NCBI GenBank assembly: GCA_963835165.1
Contig: CAWIGD010000026.1
Span: 53,309 to 117,308 of the forward strand
Source: VAZQ01 sp963835165
GTDB taxonomy: Bacteria; Pseudomonadota; Alphaproteobacteria; Rhizobiales; Xanthobacteraceae
Length of the DNA: 64,000 bases
Direction: 5' to 3'
Positions 1-8,982 of this stretch are shown here, in pieces. The notes below the pieces were generated by a model. The model was not told where the DNA came from, searched no databases, and saw only the letters and a program-made list of their open reading frames with translations. Position 1 is the first letter of the stretch. Every line of letters starts with the position of its first letter. Made by a program: the position numbers and the translations under genes.

Positions 1-723
1 GCGTTGCGGACCCCAGACGGCGGTCACGGCGTCGACCACTTCGAGCGGAAAGCGGGCGCGGTTTTCGATGCTGCCGCCATAGGCGTCGGTGCGCCGGTTG
101 GATCCGTCACGCAAGAACTGGTCGAGCAGGTAACCGTTGGCGCCATGCAATTCCACGCCGTCGAACCCCGCGGCTTTGGCGTTCTCCGCGCCGGCTCGGA
201 ATGTGGCAACGATGCCGGGAAGCTCATCGATTTCGAGCGCGCGGGGGGTCACCAATTTGGTCCGCCCCTGGGTGGTGAACGCCTCGCCTTCCACCGGCAA
301 AGCGGAGGGGGCGACGGGCAGTGCGCCGCCGTGGAAATCGGGATGCGAGACGCGTCCGACGTGCCAGAGCTGGGCGAAGATTTTGCTGCCTGCCCGATGC
401 ACGGCGTCGGTGATCGCGCGCCACCCCCTGACCTGCTCGGCCGAGTGAATGCCCGGGGTGCGGATATAGCCAACCCCTTGCGGGCTCACTTGCGTCGCCT
501 CGGTCACGATCAGGCCGGCGGAGGCGCGTTGCGCGTAATAGGTGGCGGCAAGCGGATTGGGCACGTTCCCTTCAAGCGCGCGGCTGCGCGTCATGGGCGA
601 CATCACCAGCCGGTTGCTCAGATCGAGATCGCCCAAGCGATAGGGCGCAAACAACGCGTTCGGCGCCGCGGTCGAGGGGACCAGAAGGGGGTTCTGCAAT
701 GCGATCGCTTCCTGAAGGCTCAT
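1..723 (-). CDS. nemA: Alkene reductase / NADH:flavin oxidoreductase (old yellow enzyme, partial)
   Basis: FMN-dependent reductase of the old yellow enzyme family, expected to reduce activated C=C bonds or nitro groups with NAD(P)H in the cytoplasm. The 241 visible codons start at ATG 723 and run off the left edge, so the C-terminal third is missing. Visible family motifs in order: SNRLVMSPMTRSRA near residue 40, FAQLWHVGRVSHP (His of the FMN/substrate site), GFDGVELHGANGYLLDQF (the conserved HGANGYL with its Tyr), and DAYGGSIENRARF. It is divergent from a TetR gene, and two direct repeats lie between them, so it is probably repressed by that regulator, as in NemR/NemA-type pairs (family knowledge). 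Confidence 0.93.
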   Translation of the reverse strand, partial: MSLQEAIALQNPLLVPSTAAPNALFAPYRLGDLDLSNRLVMSPMTRSRALEGNVPNPLAATYYAQRASAGLIVTEATQVSPQGVGYIRTPGIHSAEQVRGWRAITDAVHRAGSKIFAQLWHVGRVSHPDFHGGALPVAPSALPVEGEAFTTQGRTKLVTPRALEIDELPGIVATFRAGAENAKAAGFDGVELHGANGYLLDQFLRDGSNRRTDAYGGSIENRARFPLEVVDAVTAVWGPQR

Positions 724-784
724 GACTTGGCTCCTGCCTGACTGGGGTCGCCACAAGGGGGATGACTTCCGCCGCATCTTGTGG

Positions 785-827
785 TACTGACCGGTAACAC
801 TACATGATAGATACTGACCGGTAACAC
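785..827. promoter_or_regulatory. Two-copy operator between nemA-like gene and tetR
   Basis: The 16-bp word TACTGACCGGTAACAC occurs twice, at 785-800 and 812-827. The copies are 27 bp apart start to start and each is centred on the palindrome ACCGGT. They sit between the divergent starts at 723 and 851, where a TetR-family repressor would be expected to bind and control both genes. The repeat is visible directly; the regulator assignment is inference from position. Confidence 0.7.
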
Positions 828-850
828 CCGAGTCAAGAGGAAACCGCGCC

Positions 851-1459
851 ATGTCCGCCAAGTCCGTTGCAACCTACGGGAAAGACGAGCGAATTCCCCC
901 TCGCGCCCGCATTCTGGCGGTCGCCGGCGATCTGTTTTACCGGCATGGAATCAGGGCCGTAGGGGTCGATGCCATCGCCGAGGCTGCGGGCACCAACAAG
1001 ATGACGCTCTATCGGCACTTCGGCTCGAAGGACGATCTGGTGGCGGCGTATCTGCGCCAGTCCGCGAGCGAGGCCGACGGCTGCTGGGAGAAGTTCGAGC
1101 AAGCCCATCCCGGCGACGGGCGGGCGCAGCTTCGCGCCTGGCTCGAGGAAATGGCCGAGCACGTCGCCAATGCCGACCAGCGCGGCTGTCCGCTTGCCAA
1201 CGCCGCCGTCGAGCTACCCGAAAAAGATCATCCCGCCCGGCGGGTCATTGAGGAATTCAAGGTGGCGCAACGCGCCAAGCTCATCCAGCTTTGCCGCACC
1301 GCCGGACTGAGCGAACCCGACATGCTGGCCGACGAACTGCATCTCCTGCTGGAGGGCGCCCGCGTCACTGCCCAGAGCGTCGGCTCCGATGGCCTCGGCG
1401 TGCGCCTCGTGCGCATGGGCGAGGCCATGATCGCGGATCACGCGCCCGATTCGGATTAG
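851..1459 (+). CDS. TetR/AcrR family transcriptional regulator
   Basis: A 202-residue repressor of normal family length. The N-terminal helix-turn-helix is clear: ARILAVAGDLFYRHGI, then VGVDAIAEAAGTNKMTLYRHF at about residues 36-56, followed by a helical ligand domain without recognisable residues. An AGAGG ribosome site lies 10 bp before ATG 851. It is divergent from the old-yellow-enzyme gene and shares its promoter region, with two copies of an ACCGGT-centred repeat, so it is most likely the autoregulated repressor of that reductase. The inducer cannot be read from the sequence. It converges on ilvE with only 14 bp between the stop codons. Confidence 0.92.
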   Translation: MSAKSVATYGKDERIPPRARILAVAGDLFYRHGIRAVGVDAIAEAAGTNKMTLYRHFGSKDDLVAAYLRQSASEADGCWEKFEQAHPGDGRAQLRAWLEEMAEHVANADQRGCPLANAAVELPEKDHPARRVIEEFKVAQRAKLIQLCRTAGLSEPDMLADELHLLLEGARVTAQSVGSDGLGVRLVRMGEAMIADHAPDSD

Positions 1460-1465
1460 TCTTGC

Positions 1466-1490
1466 CGGCGGCGTTACGCCGCCGCTTTCT
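1466..1490 (+). terminator. Hairpin at convergent tetR / ilvE ends
   Basis: An 8-bp perfect GC stem (CGGCGGCG / CGCCGCCG, 1466-1473 and 1477-1484) with a TTA loop is followed by CTTTCTT on the plus strand. It lies just after the tetR stop and overlaps the last codons of ilvE on the other strand. The short, interrupted T tract makes it a moderate intrinsic terminator for tetR. Confidence 0.5.
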
Positions 1491-2367
1491 TGCCCTTGGG
1501 CTGCACCTCGGCGGTGTAGTCGGCCATGAGTTGCTGGGTGATCGCGCCGGGCGTGAACCGCCACTGTGCGATCTCCGAAACCGCGGTGACTTCCGCCGCG
1601 CTGCCGGTGATGAAGCATTCGGAGAACTGCGTCAGTTCGTCCGGCATGATGCGCCGCTCGATCACCTCGATGCCGCGCTTCCTCGCCAGTTCGATCACGG
1701 TCTGGCGGGTGATGCCGTCGAGGAAGCAATCCGCGATCGGCGTGTGGATCTTGCCGTCCTTGATGAAGAATATATTGGCGCCGGTGCACTCCGCGACACG
1801 GCCTTGCCAGTCCAGCATCATGGCGTCCGCATAACCTTGGCGCTCGGCCTTGTGCTTGGAAATGGTGCAGATCATGTAGAGCCCGGCCGCCTTCGCGCGC
1901 GCCGGCGCGGTCGCCGGATCCGGACGGCGGTATTCGGCGAGATCGAGCCTGATGCCCTTCAGGCGCTGCACCGGGTCGAAATAGCTCGGCCACTGCCACG
2001 TGGCGATGGCCAGATGGATTTTGTTGGTCTGCGCGGAGACACCCATCATCTCCGAGCCGCGCCAGGCGACCGGGCGAATATAGGCGTCGGTCTGCCCGTT
2101 CTTCTCCAGCACGAGCCGCTTCGCCGCATCGATCTCCGCAACCGAATAGGGAATTTCGAAGTCGAGCAGTTGCGCCGACCGCTTGAGCCGCTCCGAATGC
2201 TGCGTGGATTTGAAGATTTCTCCACCATAGGCGCGCTCGCCCTCGAACACCGAGCTTGCGTAATGCAGGCCGTGGGAGAGCACATGCAGGGTGGCGTCGC
2301 CCCAGGGCACGAGCTTGCCGTCGTACCAGATCACGCCGTCGAGGCGGTCATAGGGTCGTTCAGCCAT
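1474..2367 (-). CDS. ilvE: Branched-chain amino acid aminotransferase
   Basis: Fold-type IV PLP enzyme that transfers the amino group between glutamate and the 2-keto acids of Leu, Ile and Val, the last step of branched-chain amino acid synthesis. It has 297 residues. The PLP lysine is in RAKAAGLY (K159, the same position as in E. coli IlvE). Other family segments are HGLHYASSVFEGERAY near 32-47, IRPVAWRG, GYADAMMLD, CTGANIFF, DGITRQTV and ITGSAAEVT. ATG 2367 is chosen because AGGAGGAA stands just before it; the reading frame is open further upstream but without homology. It is divergent from a MarR regulator gene with 238 bp between them. Confidence 0.96.
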   Translation of the reverse strand: MAERPYDRLDGVIWYDGKLVPWGDATLHVLSHGLHYASSVFEGERAYGGEIFKSTQHSERLKRSAQLLDFEIPYSVAEIDAAKRLVLEKNGQTDAYIRPVAWRGSEMMGVSAQTNKIHLAIATWQWPSYFDPVQRLKGIRLDLAEYRRPDPATAPARAKAAGLYMICTISKHKAERQGYADAMMLDWQGRVAECTGANIFFIKDGKIHTPIADCFLDGITRQTVIELARKRGIEVIERRIMPDELTQFSECFITGSAAEVTAVSEIAQWRFTPGAITQQLMADYTAEVQPKGKKAAA

Positions 2368-2605
2368 GGCGCTTCCTCCTCGGACTTTCCTTTCGCGGCT
2401 CCGGGCCGGCCTCTTCCGGGCGCGGGATGACCAATCACCCCGGTATGCTTTTGCGTCGCGGGCCGACACCCGGTATGTTTGCCCATGAGAGCGCGCTTGC
2501 GCCTCCGGCGCAATCGGCTCAGGGCGGAAGCCACGAGCACGATCTGGGCACGATCCTTTCGTGGCGGCGCTGTCTCGAATAACAATCTGACCGAAATATG
2601 TCAAT

Positions 2606-3151
2606 ATGGCTGACCTAACTGTCCCGATTGCAACCGATCGGTCGTTCTCTCCGGGAGATCGGGCGGCACGTGGCAACGAGCCCATCTGGGACGTCATCGA
2701 GCTGCTGTTCTTCGCCTACCGCGACTTCATCGGCGATCCCGACGACGTGCTGGCGAAGTTCGGCTTCGGGCGCGCTCACCACCGCGTGCTGCATTTCGTC
2801 AACCGCAATCCGGGCATGAAGGTCGCGGAGCTGCTCGACATCCTCAAGATCACCAAGCAGTCGCTCGGTCGCGTGCTCAAGCAGCTCATCGACCAGGGCT
2901 ACGTGGTGCAGAAGGAGGGCGCGAACGACCGTCGGCAGCGCTTGCTCTATGTCACGCCCAAAGGCGAGACGCTGGCGATGAAGCTCGCCGGGCTGCAAAC
3001 GGTGCGCATCGCGCGCGCGCTGTCCGAGCTTGGGCCGAATGCCCACGACGCGGCCTGCCGGCTTCTCACCGCCATGATCAACGCCGACCACCGCGATTCC
3101 GTGCTGCGGTTCATCGCGCGAGCCGACCGGTCGCGGCGGACGCGCAGCTGA
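2606..3151 (+). CDS. MarR family transcriptional regulator
   Basis: A 181-residue winged-helix regulator. The recognition region LLDILKITKQSLGRVLKQLIDQGYV (about 72-96) and the wing DRRQRLLYVTPKGE (about 105-118) are typical. Twelve base pairs separate it from an OmpR-type response regulator, which overlaps a histidine kinase, so the three look like one operon. The same order (MarR-type PetP, then response regulator PetR) is known in other alphaproteobacteria, so this may be a PetP homologue; that is family knowledge plus context. No Shine-Dalgarno is visible before ATG 2606, where AAATATGTCAAT precedes the start, so the mRNA may be leaderless. Confidence 0.9.
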   Translation: MADLTVPIATDRSFSPGDRAARGNEPIWDVIELLFFAYRDFIGDPDDVLAKFGFGRAHHRVLHFVNRNPGMKVAELLDILKITKQSLGRVLKQLIDQGYVVQKEGANDRRQRLLYVTPKGETLAMKLAGLQTVRIARALSELGPNAHDAACRLLTAMINADHRDSVLRFIARADRSRRTRS

Positions 3152-3163
3152 GCGACGGCCGAG

Positions 3164-3880
3164 ATGCGGGCCATGACCACGGTATCCGCCGCTCTTCCCG
3201 ATGACGCCCCCCATTTGCTCGTGGTCGACGACGACCGGCGCATCCGCGATCTGCTCTCGCGCTTCTTGTTTGCCGAAGGCTATCGCGTCACCACCGCGGA
3301 GACCGCCGCCGATGCGCGCGCCAAGCTCGAAGGACTGCGCTTCGATCTTTTGATCCTCGACGTCATGATGCCGGGCGAAACCGGCTTCGAGCTCGCGCGC
3401 GACCTGCGCGCATCCTCGAGCGTGCCGATCATCATGCTGACGGCCCGCGATGAAGCACGCAGCCGGATCGAAGGGCTGACCATCGGCGCCGACGATTACG
3501 TCAGCAAGCCGTTCGAGCCGAAGGAGCTTTCGCTGCGCATCGCCGGCGTCCTGCGGCGCGCCCGCCCGGCCACGACGCCGGCGGTGGAATCGGTGCGCTT
3601 CGGCGACTTCCGCTTCCATATCGTGCGCGGGGAGCTCAAGCGCGGGGAGGAGACCGTCCGGCTCACCGACCGCGAGCGCGACATGCTCCGCCTGCTCGCC
3701 GCCACGCCCGGAGAAACCGTGCCGCGGCAGGCGCTCGCCGGCAACGGCGGCGCCACCGGCGAGCGCGCCGTCGACGTGCAGGTCAATCGCCTGCGTCGCA
3801 AGATCGAGCACGATCCTGCCAATCCGCTGCTGGTGCAGACGGTGCGCGGGATCGGCTACCGCCTGGTGACGACGCCATGA
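3164..3880 (+). CDS. OmpR/PhoB-type response regulator
   Basis: A two-domain DNA-binding response regulator of 238 residues. The receiver domain (about 17-135) shows the acidic pair in LLVVDDD, the phospho-acceptor Asp66 in LILDVMMPG, Thr in MLTARD and Lys in SKPFEPKE. The C-terminal winged helix (about 145-238) ends with RAVDVQVNRLRRKIE and TVRGIGYRLV. A second ATG at 3173 is an equally possible start. The stop overlaps the kinase start by 4 bp (ATGA), which implies coupled translation with that partner. Its targets and signal are not evident here. Confidence 0.94.
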   Translation: MRAMTTVSAALPDDAPHLLVVDDDRRIRDLLSRFLFAEGYRVTTAETAADARAKLEGLRFDLLILDVMMPGETGFELARDLRASSSVPIIMLTARDEARSRIEGLTIGADDYVSKPFEPKELSLRIAGVLRRARPATTPAVESVRFGDFRFHIVRGELKRGEETVRLTDRERDMLRLLAATPGETVPRQALAGNGGATGERAVDVQVNRLRRKIEHDPANPLLVQTVRGIGYRLVTTP

Positions 3881-5286
3881 CGACGCTCGATGTCGGCATC
3901 GCCGCGCTGCGTTCGAGCCTGAGCGCGTTGCGCTCGGCCGGCGGCCGCTTCTACGACCTCTACGACCGCTCGGGTACGACGCTCAAGAACGTCATGCCCA
4001 AGGGCCTCTATGCCCGCGCGCTGTTGATCATCATCGCGCCCATGGTGGTCCTGCAATCGGTGGTCGCCTACATGTTCATGGAGCGGCACTACAATCTGGT
4101 GACGCAGCGGCTGTCGGCCGGGGTGGTGCAGGACATCGCGACCTTGATCGAGGTCTACAAGGTCTTTCCGCAGGACGCCGACCACACGCAGCTGCGCCGC
4201 ATCGCGCAGGACAAGCTCGGCCTGGTGGTCGACTTTCTGCCGGTCAACGAGTTGCCGCCGCCGGGGCCGAAGCCGTTTTTCTCGCTGGTGGACCAGGCGC
4301 TGTCGGAAGAGGTCAGGCGGCAGATTGGTCGCCCGTTCTGGATCGATACCGTCGGCCGCTCGGCGCTGCTCGAGATCCGCATCAAGCTCGATAACGCGGT
4401 GATGCGCGTGTTCGCGCCGCGGCGCGCGGCCTATGTCTCCAATTCCCATATCTTCCTGCTGTGGATGGTCGGCACCTCGCTGGTGCTGATCACCGTCGCG
4501 GTGCTGTTCCTGCGCAACCAGATCCGGCCGATTCTGCGGCTGGCGGACGCCGCCGAAAGTTTCGGCAAGGGGCGGGAGGTTCCGGACTTCCGCCCGCGCG
4601 GCGCGCGCGAGGTGCGCCGCGCGGCGCAGGCCTTCATCGAGATGAAGCGGCGCATCGAGCGCAGCCTGGAGCAGCGCACCGCCATGCTGGCGGGCGTGTC
4701 CCACGACCTGCGCACCATTCTCACGCGCTTCAAGCTCGAACTCGTCTTGATCGGCGACAGTCCGGAGGTCGAGGCGATGAAGAAGGATGTCGACGAGATG
4801 GCCCGCATGCTGGAGGCCTATCTCGCCTTCGCGCGCGGGGATTCGGGCGAGCAGTCGGCGCCGACCGACATGGGCGCCTTCCTCGAGGAGCTCAAGACCG
4901 ACACCGAGCGCAACGGCCACAAATCGAGCGTGCACTTCCACGGCCATCCGATCGTCACGGTGCGGCCGGCGGCGTTCAAGCGCTGCCTCGCCAATCTCGT
5001 GTCCAATGCGGCGCGCTATGCGCCGTCGATCTCGATCACCGGCCATCGCGACCATCGCTGGCTGATCGTCACCGTCGACGACGACGGTCCGGGCATCGCA
5101 CCGCATCTGCGCGAAGAGGTGTTCAAGCCGTTCCTGCGGCTCGACGACGCCCGCAATCAGGATGAAGGCGGCACCGGCCTGGGGCTCGCGATCGCCCGCG
5201 ACATCGCCCGCTCCCACGGCGGCGACATCATCCTCTCGGACAGCCCGCTCGGGGGCTTGCGCGCGACGGTGCGGGTGCCGGTATAG
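3877..5286 (+). CDS. EnvZ-like sensor histidine kinase
   Basis: A membrane sensor kinase of 469 residues that should phosphorylate the response regulator encoded just upstream. Two membrane segments are visible (about 44-68 and 190-212) with a periplasmic domain of about 120 residues between them. They are followed by a HAMP linker, the H box GVSHDLRTILTRFKLEL with the phospho-acceptor His276, the N box NLVSNAARYA, and the ATP-lid glycines DDDGPGIAP and GGTGLGLAIARD. All catalytic motifs are intact. It overlaps the regulator gene by 4 bp and ends 40 bp from a convergent TetR gene. Confidence 0.94.
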   Translation: MTTLDVGIAALRSSLSALRSAGGRFYDLYDRSGTTLKNVMPKGLYARALLIIIAPMVVLQSVVAYMFMERHYNLVTQRLSAGVVQDIATLIEVYKVFPQDADHTQLRRIAQDKLGLVVDFLPVNELPPPGPKPFFSLVDQALSEEVRRQIGRPFWIDTVGRSALLEIRIKLDNAVMRVFAPRRAAYVSNSHIFLLWMVGTSLVLITVAVLFLRNQIRPILRLADAAESFGKGREVPDFRPRGAREVRRAAQAFIEMKRRIERSLEQRTAMLAGVSHDLRTILTRFKLELVLIGDSPEVEAMKKDVDEMARMLEAYLAFARGDSGEQSAPTDMGAFLEELKTDTERNGHKSSVHFHGHPIVTVRPAAFKRCLANLVSNAARYAPSISITGHRDHRWLIVTVDDDGPGIAPHLREEVFKPFLRLDDARNQDEGGTGLGLAIARDIARSHGGDIILSDSPLGGLRATVRVPV

Positions 5287-5326
5287 AGCGGTTGAGGCTA
5301 GCGCGCGGCCTGACAACCACCGGCGG

Positions 5327-6031
5327 TCAAACCGCGACCGTCTCCTCATCGGGATCGTCTGCCGGACGGCGCCGCCGCGAGCGCATGCGGCACGCATAGC
5401 TCGGAATCCGGCAAAGCTCGTCGAGCAGGCCGGACCAGCGCTGGCCGCGGGCGAGCGCGCGGTCGAGCGCCGCCATGGTGCGGGCGAGGCCGGGATCGTC
5501 GTCGTCGACCCAGGTGCGCAGCACCGATGCGAACAACAGCGCAAGTCCCTGGGCGCGCACGAAACCGCGCGGACCGGCGGCGCCGATGTCGGCGGCGGTG
5601 AGCATCCATTGCTGCGAGCGCAGCCCCAGCCCCTGCAGGGCGAGGGCGAGGCCGGGATTGCGCACGGCCGAGCGCATCAACGAGCGCACGGCGGCTTTAT
5701 GCGGGGCAAGCAGCTCGATCCGGCGCATCAACACGTCGAACAGCCGCTCGCGCGGCGGCTCTTCGGCCATGTCGGCATCTTCGCCGGCGAGCACCGCGCG
5801 GTCGATCCGCTTTACGTAGGCGGCCAGAATCGCAAGGGTCGAATCGAATGCGCCGCGCAGGTCGGAGAGCGAAACGCCGGCGCCCTTCGCGATCTCGGCC
5901 AAGCCGATCTGTTCGATCGGCTTCTCCGCAAGCAGCGCCATGAAAGCGTCGATGATGCGGTCGCGCTCGGATCGATCGTCGCTCGCTGGCGCGCGCCGCG
6001 TGACCGGCTTTGCTTTGGATTTGCGCGCCAT
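5327..6031 (-). CDS. TetR-like regulator with C-terminal Arg-rich tail
   Basis: A 234-residue protein with an N-terminal TetR-type helix-turn-helix: RIIDAFMALLAEKPIEQIG, then LAEIAKGAGVSLSDLRGAF at about 40-58. In most members the last helix carries a Tyr-Arg-His recognition motif; here it is DLRGAF, so DNA recognition may differ. The effector domain is not recognised. The C-terminus contains CRMRSRRRRPAD, a basic stretch. ATG 6031 is used because GGAG lies 8 bp upstream. It follows proC on the same strand after 77 bp, so it may be cotranscribed with it. Confidence 0.78.
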   Translation of the reverse strand: MARKSKAKPVTRRAPASDDRSERDRIIDAFMALLAEKPIEQIGLAEIAKGAGVSLSDLRGAFDSTLAILAAYVKRIDRAVLAGEDADMAEEPPRERLFDVLMRRIELLAPHKAAVRSLMRSAVRNPGLALALQGLGLRSQQWMLTAADIGAAGPRGFVRAQGLALLFASVLRTWVDDDDPGLARTMAALDRALARGQRWSGLLDELCRIPSYACRMRSRRRRPADDPDEETVAV

Positions 6032-6108
6032 GACGGAACTCCGGGACAATTCTTCCTGCCATCAATGTAGGCGCGCGATCAGCCCCGTTCCAGGGCCGCG
6101 TCGTGGTG

Positions 6109-6961
6109 TTATCCCGCCAGGTCGCGCGAGCGCTTGGTGGCCGCGGCGATGGCTTTGGTCATCAGCGGCTCGAGGCCGTCCTGTGCCATCAGCACATCGA
6201 GCGCGGCGGCGGTGGTGCCGCCGGGTGAAGTGACGTGTTGCCGCAGCGTGGCTGCATCGAGCGGCGAGCGATGGAGCAGTTCGCCCGAGCCCGCGACGGT
6301 CGCGCGCGCGAGCGTCTCCGCCAGCGCGGGCGGCAAGCCGGCGGCAACGCCCGCCCGCGCCATCGCCTCGGCCAGCAGGAAAACATAGGCCGGCCCCGAG
6401 CCCGAGAGCGCGGTCACGGCGTCCATCAGCGCCTCGTCCGGCGCCCATTCCACCGCGCCGCACGGCGGAGAGGAGCGTATGTACCAGCGCGCGCTGCTCG
6501 CTCGAGACGCGCGCGTTGGCGACCGCGACGGTGATGCCGCGGCCGATGGCGGCGGGGGTGTTCGGCATCGCGCGAATGACCGCCGCGCCCGGCAGCGCAG
6601 CTTCCAGGAATTGCAAGGTCCGGCCCGCCATGATCGACACCACCACCGTCGCGGCGCCCACCAACGGGGCGAGCGCGGGCATGACCTCGGGCGCAACCTG
6701 CGGCTTGACCGCGACCATCACGGCGGCCACCTCGCCGATCCGGTCACGGGGCGGGTTGAGGCGCACGCCGCGGTCGGCCAGCGCGGTCAGGTGGCCGGCA
6801 GGCGCCGGCTCGATGACGACGATGTTCTTGGGGGCGAGCCCGAGCGCCAGCCAGCCCTCCAGCAGCGCACCCCCCATCTTGCCGGCGCCGGCCAGCAGAA
6901 TGGTTCCGGACAGGTCGGCGAGGGGGCGCGCGCTCTGCGTGGTCGAAGCCGATGCTGCCAT
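6109..6961 (-). pseudogene. proC: Pyrroline-5-carboxylate reductase, frameshifted
   Basis: ProC catalyses the last step of proline synthesis, NAD(P)H reduction of pyrroline-5-carboxylate. The first part, from ATG 6961, holds the Rossmann motif LAGAGKMGGALLEGW, VAVKPQ and RAMPNTPAAIGRG. The second part, in another frame to the stop at 6109, holds GAVEWAPDEALMDAVTALSGSGPAYVFLL and SPGGTTAAALDVL. The frames meet at about 6457-6463. Removing one base there (GTGCGGC to GTGGGC on the coding strand) restores a continuous protein of about 283 residues, and the span of 853 bp is one base too long. All catalytic segments are otherwise intact, so a sequencing error is as likely as a recent mutation. Confidence 0.9.
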
Positions 6962-6972
6962 GGCCGTGCTCT

Positions 6973-7003
6973 CGTCATCACCCGCGAAAGCGGACGATCC
7001 AGT
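6973..7003. repeat. Short palindromic dispersed repeat, decayed copy
   Basis: The stretch GTCATCACCCGCGAAAGCGG followed by ACGATCCAGTA matches, with changes, the better copy at 17395-17510 (TCATCGCCCGCGCAGGCGGG, then CGATCCAGTA). It lies in the 124-bp spacer before proC. It looks like a small intergenic palindrome family; no gene is encoded. Confidence 0.5.
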
Positions 7004-7085
7004 AAGCGCAGCATTCGAGATTAGCAAATGGTCGGGAAGCTTACCGGACGTCCGCCGGCGTGGACATGACCGCGGTTTGCGCGCG

Positions 7086-7586
7086 CTACGCCTGCCCCTG
7101 CGTCTCGAACATTGCGGCGTCGAGCGCCTCGCGCGCGGGCTTGCCCGCCCACACCACGAACTGGAAGGCGGGGAAGTAACGTTCGCAGGCGTCGAGCGCG
7201 GTTCCCAGCAGCGCCTCGCATTGCCGGCTCGAGGCCTCGACGCCGCCGGCCAGCACCAGCGCATGGCGGTACATGATCAGCCCGTCCTGGCTCCAAAGGT
7301 CGAAATGCCCGACCCACATCTGCTCGTTGATCAGCGAGATGAGCTGCTGCACTTCGCCGCGACAGCGCTCCGGTACCTTGAACTCGAAGGCGCAGGCGAG
7401 ATGCAGCGCTTCGATGTCGAACATCCACGTGTAGGAGACCTGGTAGTCCGTCCACTTTCCCGTCACCAGGATGGTGATCTCGTCCTCGCCCGCGCGCTCG
7501 AACGACCAGCCGTTGGTCGAGGCCACCCGCTCGACGACTTCGAGCGGGTTGTCGTGATGCCGGTCGGTAAAATCGATGACGGACAT
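7086..7586 (-). CDS. YbjN domain-containing protein
   Basis: A 166-residue cytoplasmic protein matching the YbjN family, which has a type III secretion chaperone-like fold and no proven enzymatic role. Recognisable parts are NPLEVVERVASTNGWSFER near the N-terminus, the central WTDYQVSYTWMFDIEALHLAC, and the acidic-aromatic C-terminal helices with ACERYFPAFQFVVW. ATG 7586 is preceded by GGAGAC. It is upstream of and on the same strand as proC. The exact function is unknown. Confidence 0.82.
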   Translation of the reverse strand: MSVIDFTDRHHDNPLEVVERVASTNGWSFERAGEDEITILVTGKWTDYQVSYTWMFDIEALHLACAFEFKVPERCRGEVQQLISLINEQMWVGHFDLWSQDGLIMYRHALVLAGGVEASSRQCEALLGTALDACERYFPAFQFVVWAGKPAREALDAAMFETQGQA

Positions 7587-7896
7587 GCTTGTCTCCACCC
7601 TGCCGCTCGGAAGTGGGATGCGGACTCGACCGCACGCACACCACGCCGCTTTCGACGCGGTCCCCGGTGGAGCTGATTGACCGCTCCGGGGCGAATCACC
7701 TGTGAGTCGAATATAACCCCTTTGATTCCAGCCGCTAAAGCACAATCACCACCGGCGGCGATGAACGACTGGTGGATATGTCGCGGTCACGGAGTCGTTT
7801 CTCCACAGGTCGTGAAAAAGCCACAAGACCGGGAGGACTTCGGCGGACGAAGCAGGCGGAACTTTTGTTGGCCGTTCACCGCGGGCGTCGGGCGCC
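7587..7896. other. Gene-free spacer between prs and the YbjN gene
   Basis: About 310 bp between the prs stop and the YbjN-family start. It must hold the YbjN-gene promoter on the minus strand. I see no convincing reading frame, RNA gene or strong terminator in it; the base composition is less GC-biased than the flanks around 7700-7760. Confidence 0.5.
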
Positions 7897-8850
7897 CTAA
7901 TCGAACAGGCTCGACACCAACTCTTCGGTGGCGGTGCGGCCGATGGCTTCGCCGATCAGGGTGGCGACCGAGAGGGTGCGGATGTTGTGCGCGACGTTGA
8001 CGGCCTGGGTGGGCTGAATCGAGTCGGTGATGACCAGCTCCTTGAGCCGCGACGCGGTGATGCGGGCGACCGCCCCGCCGGACAGCACCCCGTGGGTAAT
8101 GTAGGCGTAGACGTCGGTCGCGCCCTGCTCCAGCAGCGCATCGGCCGCGTTCACCACCGTGCCGCCGGAGTCGATGATGTCGTCGACCAGGATGCAGGTG
8201 TGCCCGTCGACCTCGCCGATCACGTTCATCACCTCGGATTCGCCCGCGCGTTCGCGGCGCTTGTCGACGATCGCGAGCGGGGCGTTGATGCGCTTGGCCA
8301 GGCCGCGCGCCCGGCCGACGCCGCCGACGTCGGGTGAGACCACCATCAGCTTGCCGATATCGAAACGCTCCTTGATGTCGCGCACCATCATCGGCGCGGC
8401 ATAGAGGTTGTCGGTCGGGATGTCGAAGAAGCCTTGGATCTGGCCGGCGTGGAGGTCGAGTGTCATCACCCGATCGGCGCCGGCGCGGGTGATCAGGTTC
8501 GACACCAGCTTGGCCGAAATCGGCGTGCGGGGTCCCGGTTTGCGATCCTGGCGGGCATAGCCGAAATACGGAATCACCGCGGTGATGCGCCGCCCCGACG
8601 CGCGGCGGAGCGCATCGATGATGATGAGCAGCTCCATCAGGTGGTCGTTGGCGGGATACGACGTGGACTGGATGACGAAAACGTCGCTGCCGCGCACGTT
8701 TTCCTGGATCTCGACGAAGATCTCCATGTCGGCGAACCGCCGCACCACCGCTTTGGTCAGCGGCGTCGCGAGATAGGCGGCGATGGCGTCAGCGAGCGCG
8801 GGATTGGAGTTGCCGGCGACGAGCTTGATTGCTCCATTGTTGGGCCGCAT
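7897..8850 (-). CDS. prs: Ribose-phosphate pyrophosphokinase
   Basis: PRPP synthase: it transfers pyrophosphate from ATP to ribose 5-phosphate, supplying purine, pyrimidine, His and Trp pathways. It has 317 residues, the usual length. Family signatures are FADMEIFVEIQENVRGSD (about 40-57), IPYFGYARQDRK (ATP-binding loop), TLDLHAGQIQGFF, SPDVGGVGRARGLAKR (catalytic flexible loop) and the PRPP-binding ILVDDIIDSGGT. ATG 8850 has GGAGACAG before it. It lies downstream of a lipoprotein gene on the same strand, 132 bp apart, so it probably has its own promoter. Confidence 0.97.
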   Translation of the reverse strand: MRPNNGAIKLVAGNSNPALADAIAAYLATPLTKAVVRRFADMEIFVEIQENVRGSDVFVIQSTSYPANDHLMELLIIIDALRRASGRRITAVIPYFGYARQDRKPGPRTPISAKLVSNLITRAGADRVMTLDLHAGQIQGFFDIPTDNLYAAPMMVRDIKERFDIGKLMVVSPDVGGVGRARGLAKRINAPLAIVDKRRERAGESEVMNVIGEVDGHTCILVDDIIDSGGTVVNAADALLEQGATDVYAYITHGVLSGGAVARITASRLKELVITDSIQPTQAVNVAHNIRTLSVATLIGEAIGRTATEELVSSLFD

Positions 8851-8982
8851 CGCTGTCTCCTGGCGAGCTCTGCGCGCCCGCGGCGCCCTATAACAAGGAG
8901 GCGGCAAGGCTGGCAATATGACTGGGCGCAGGCGTGGAGCTTGTCCCGAGGATTCCGTCCGTCCGGACGGTCGCGTCTGGTC

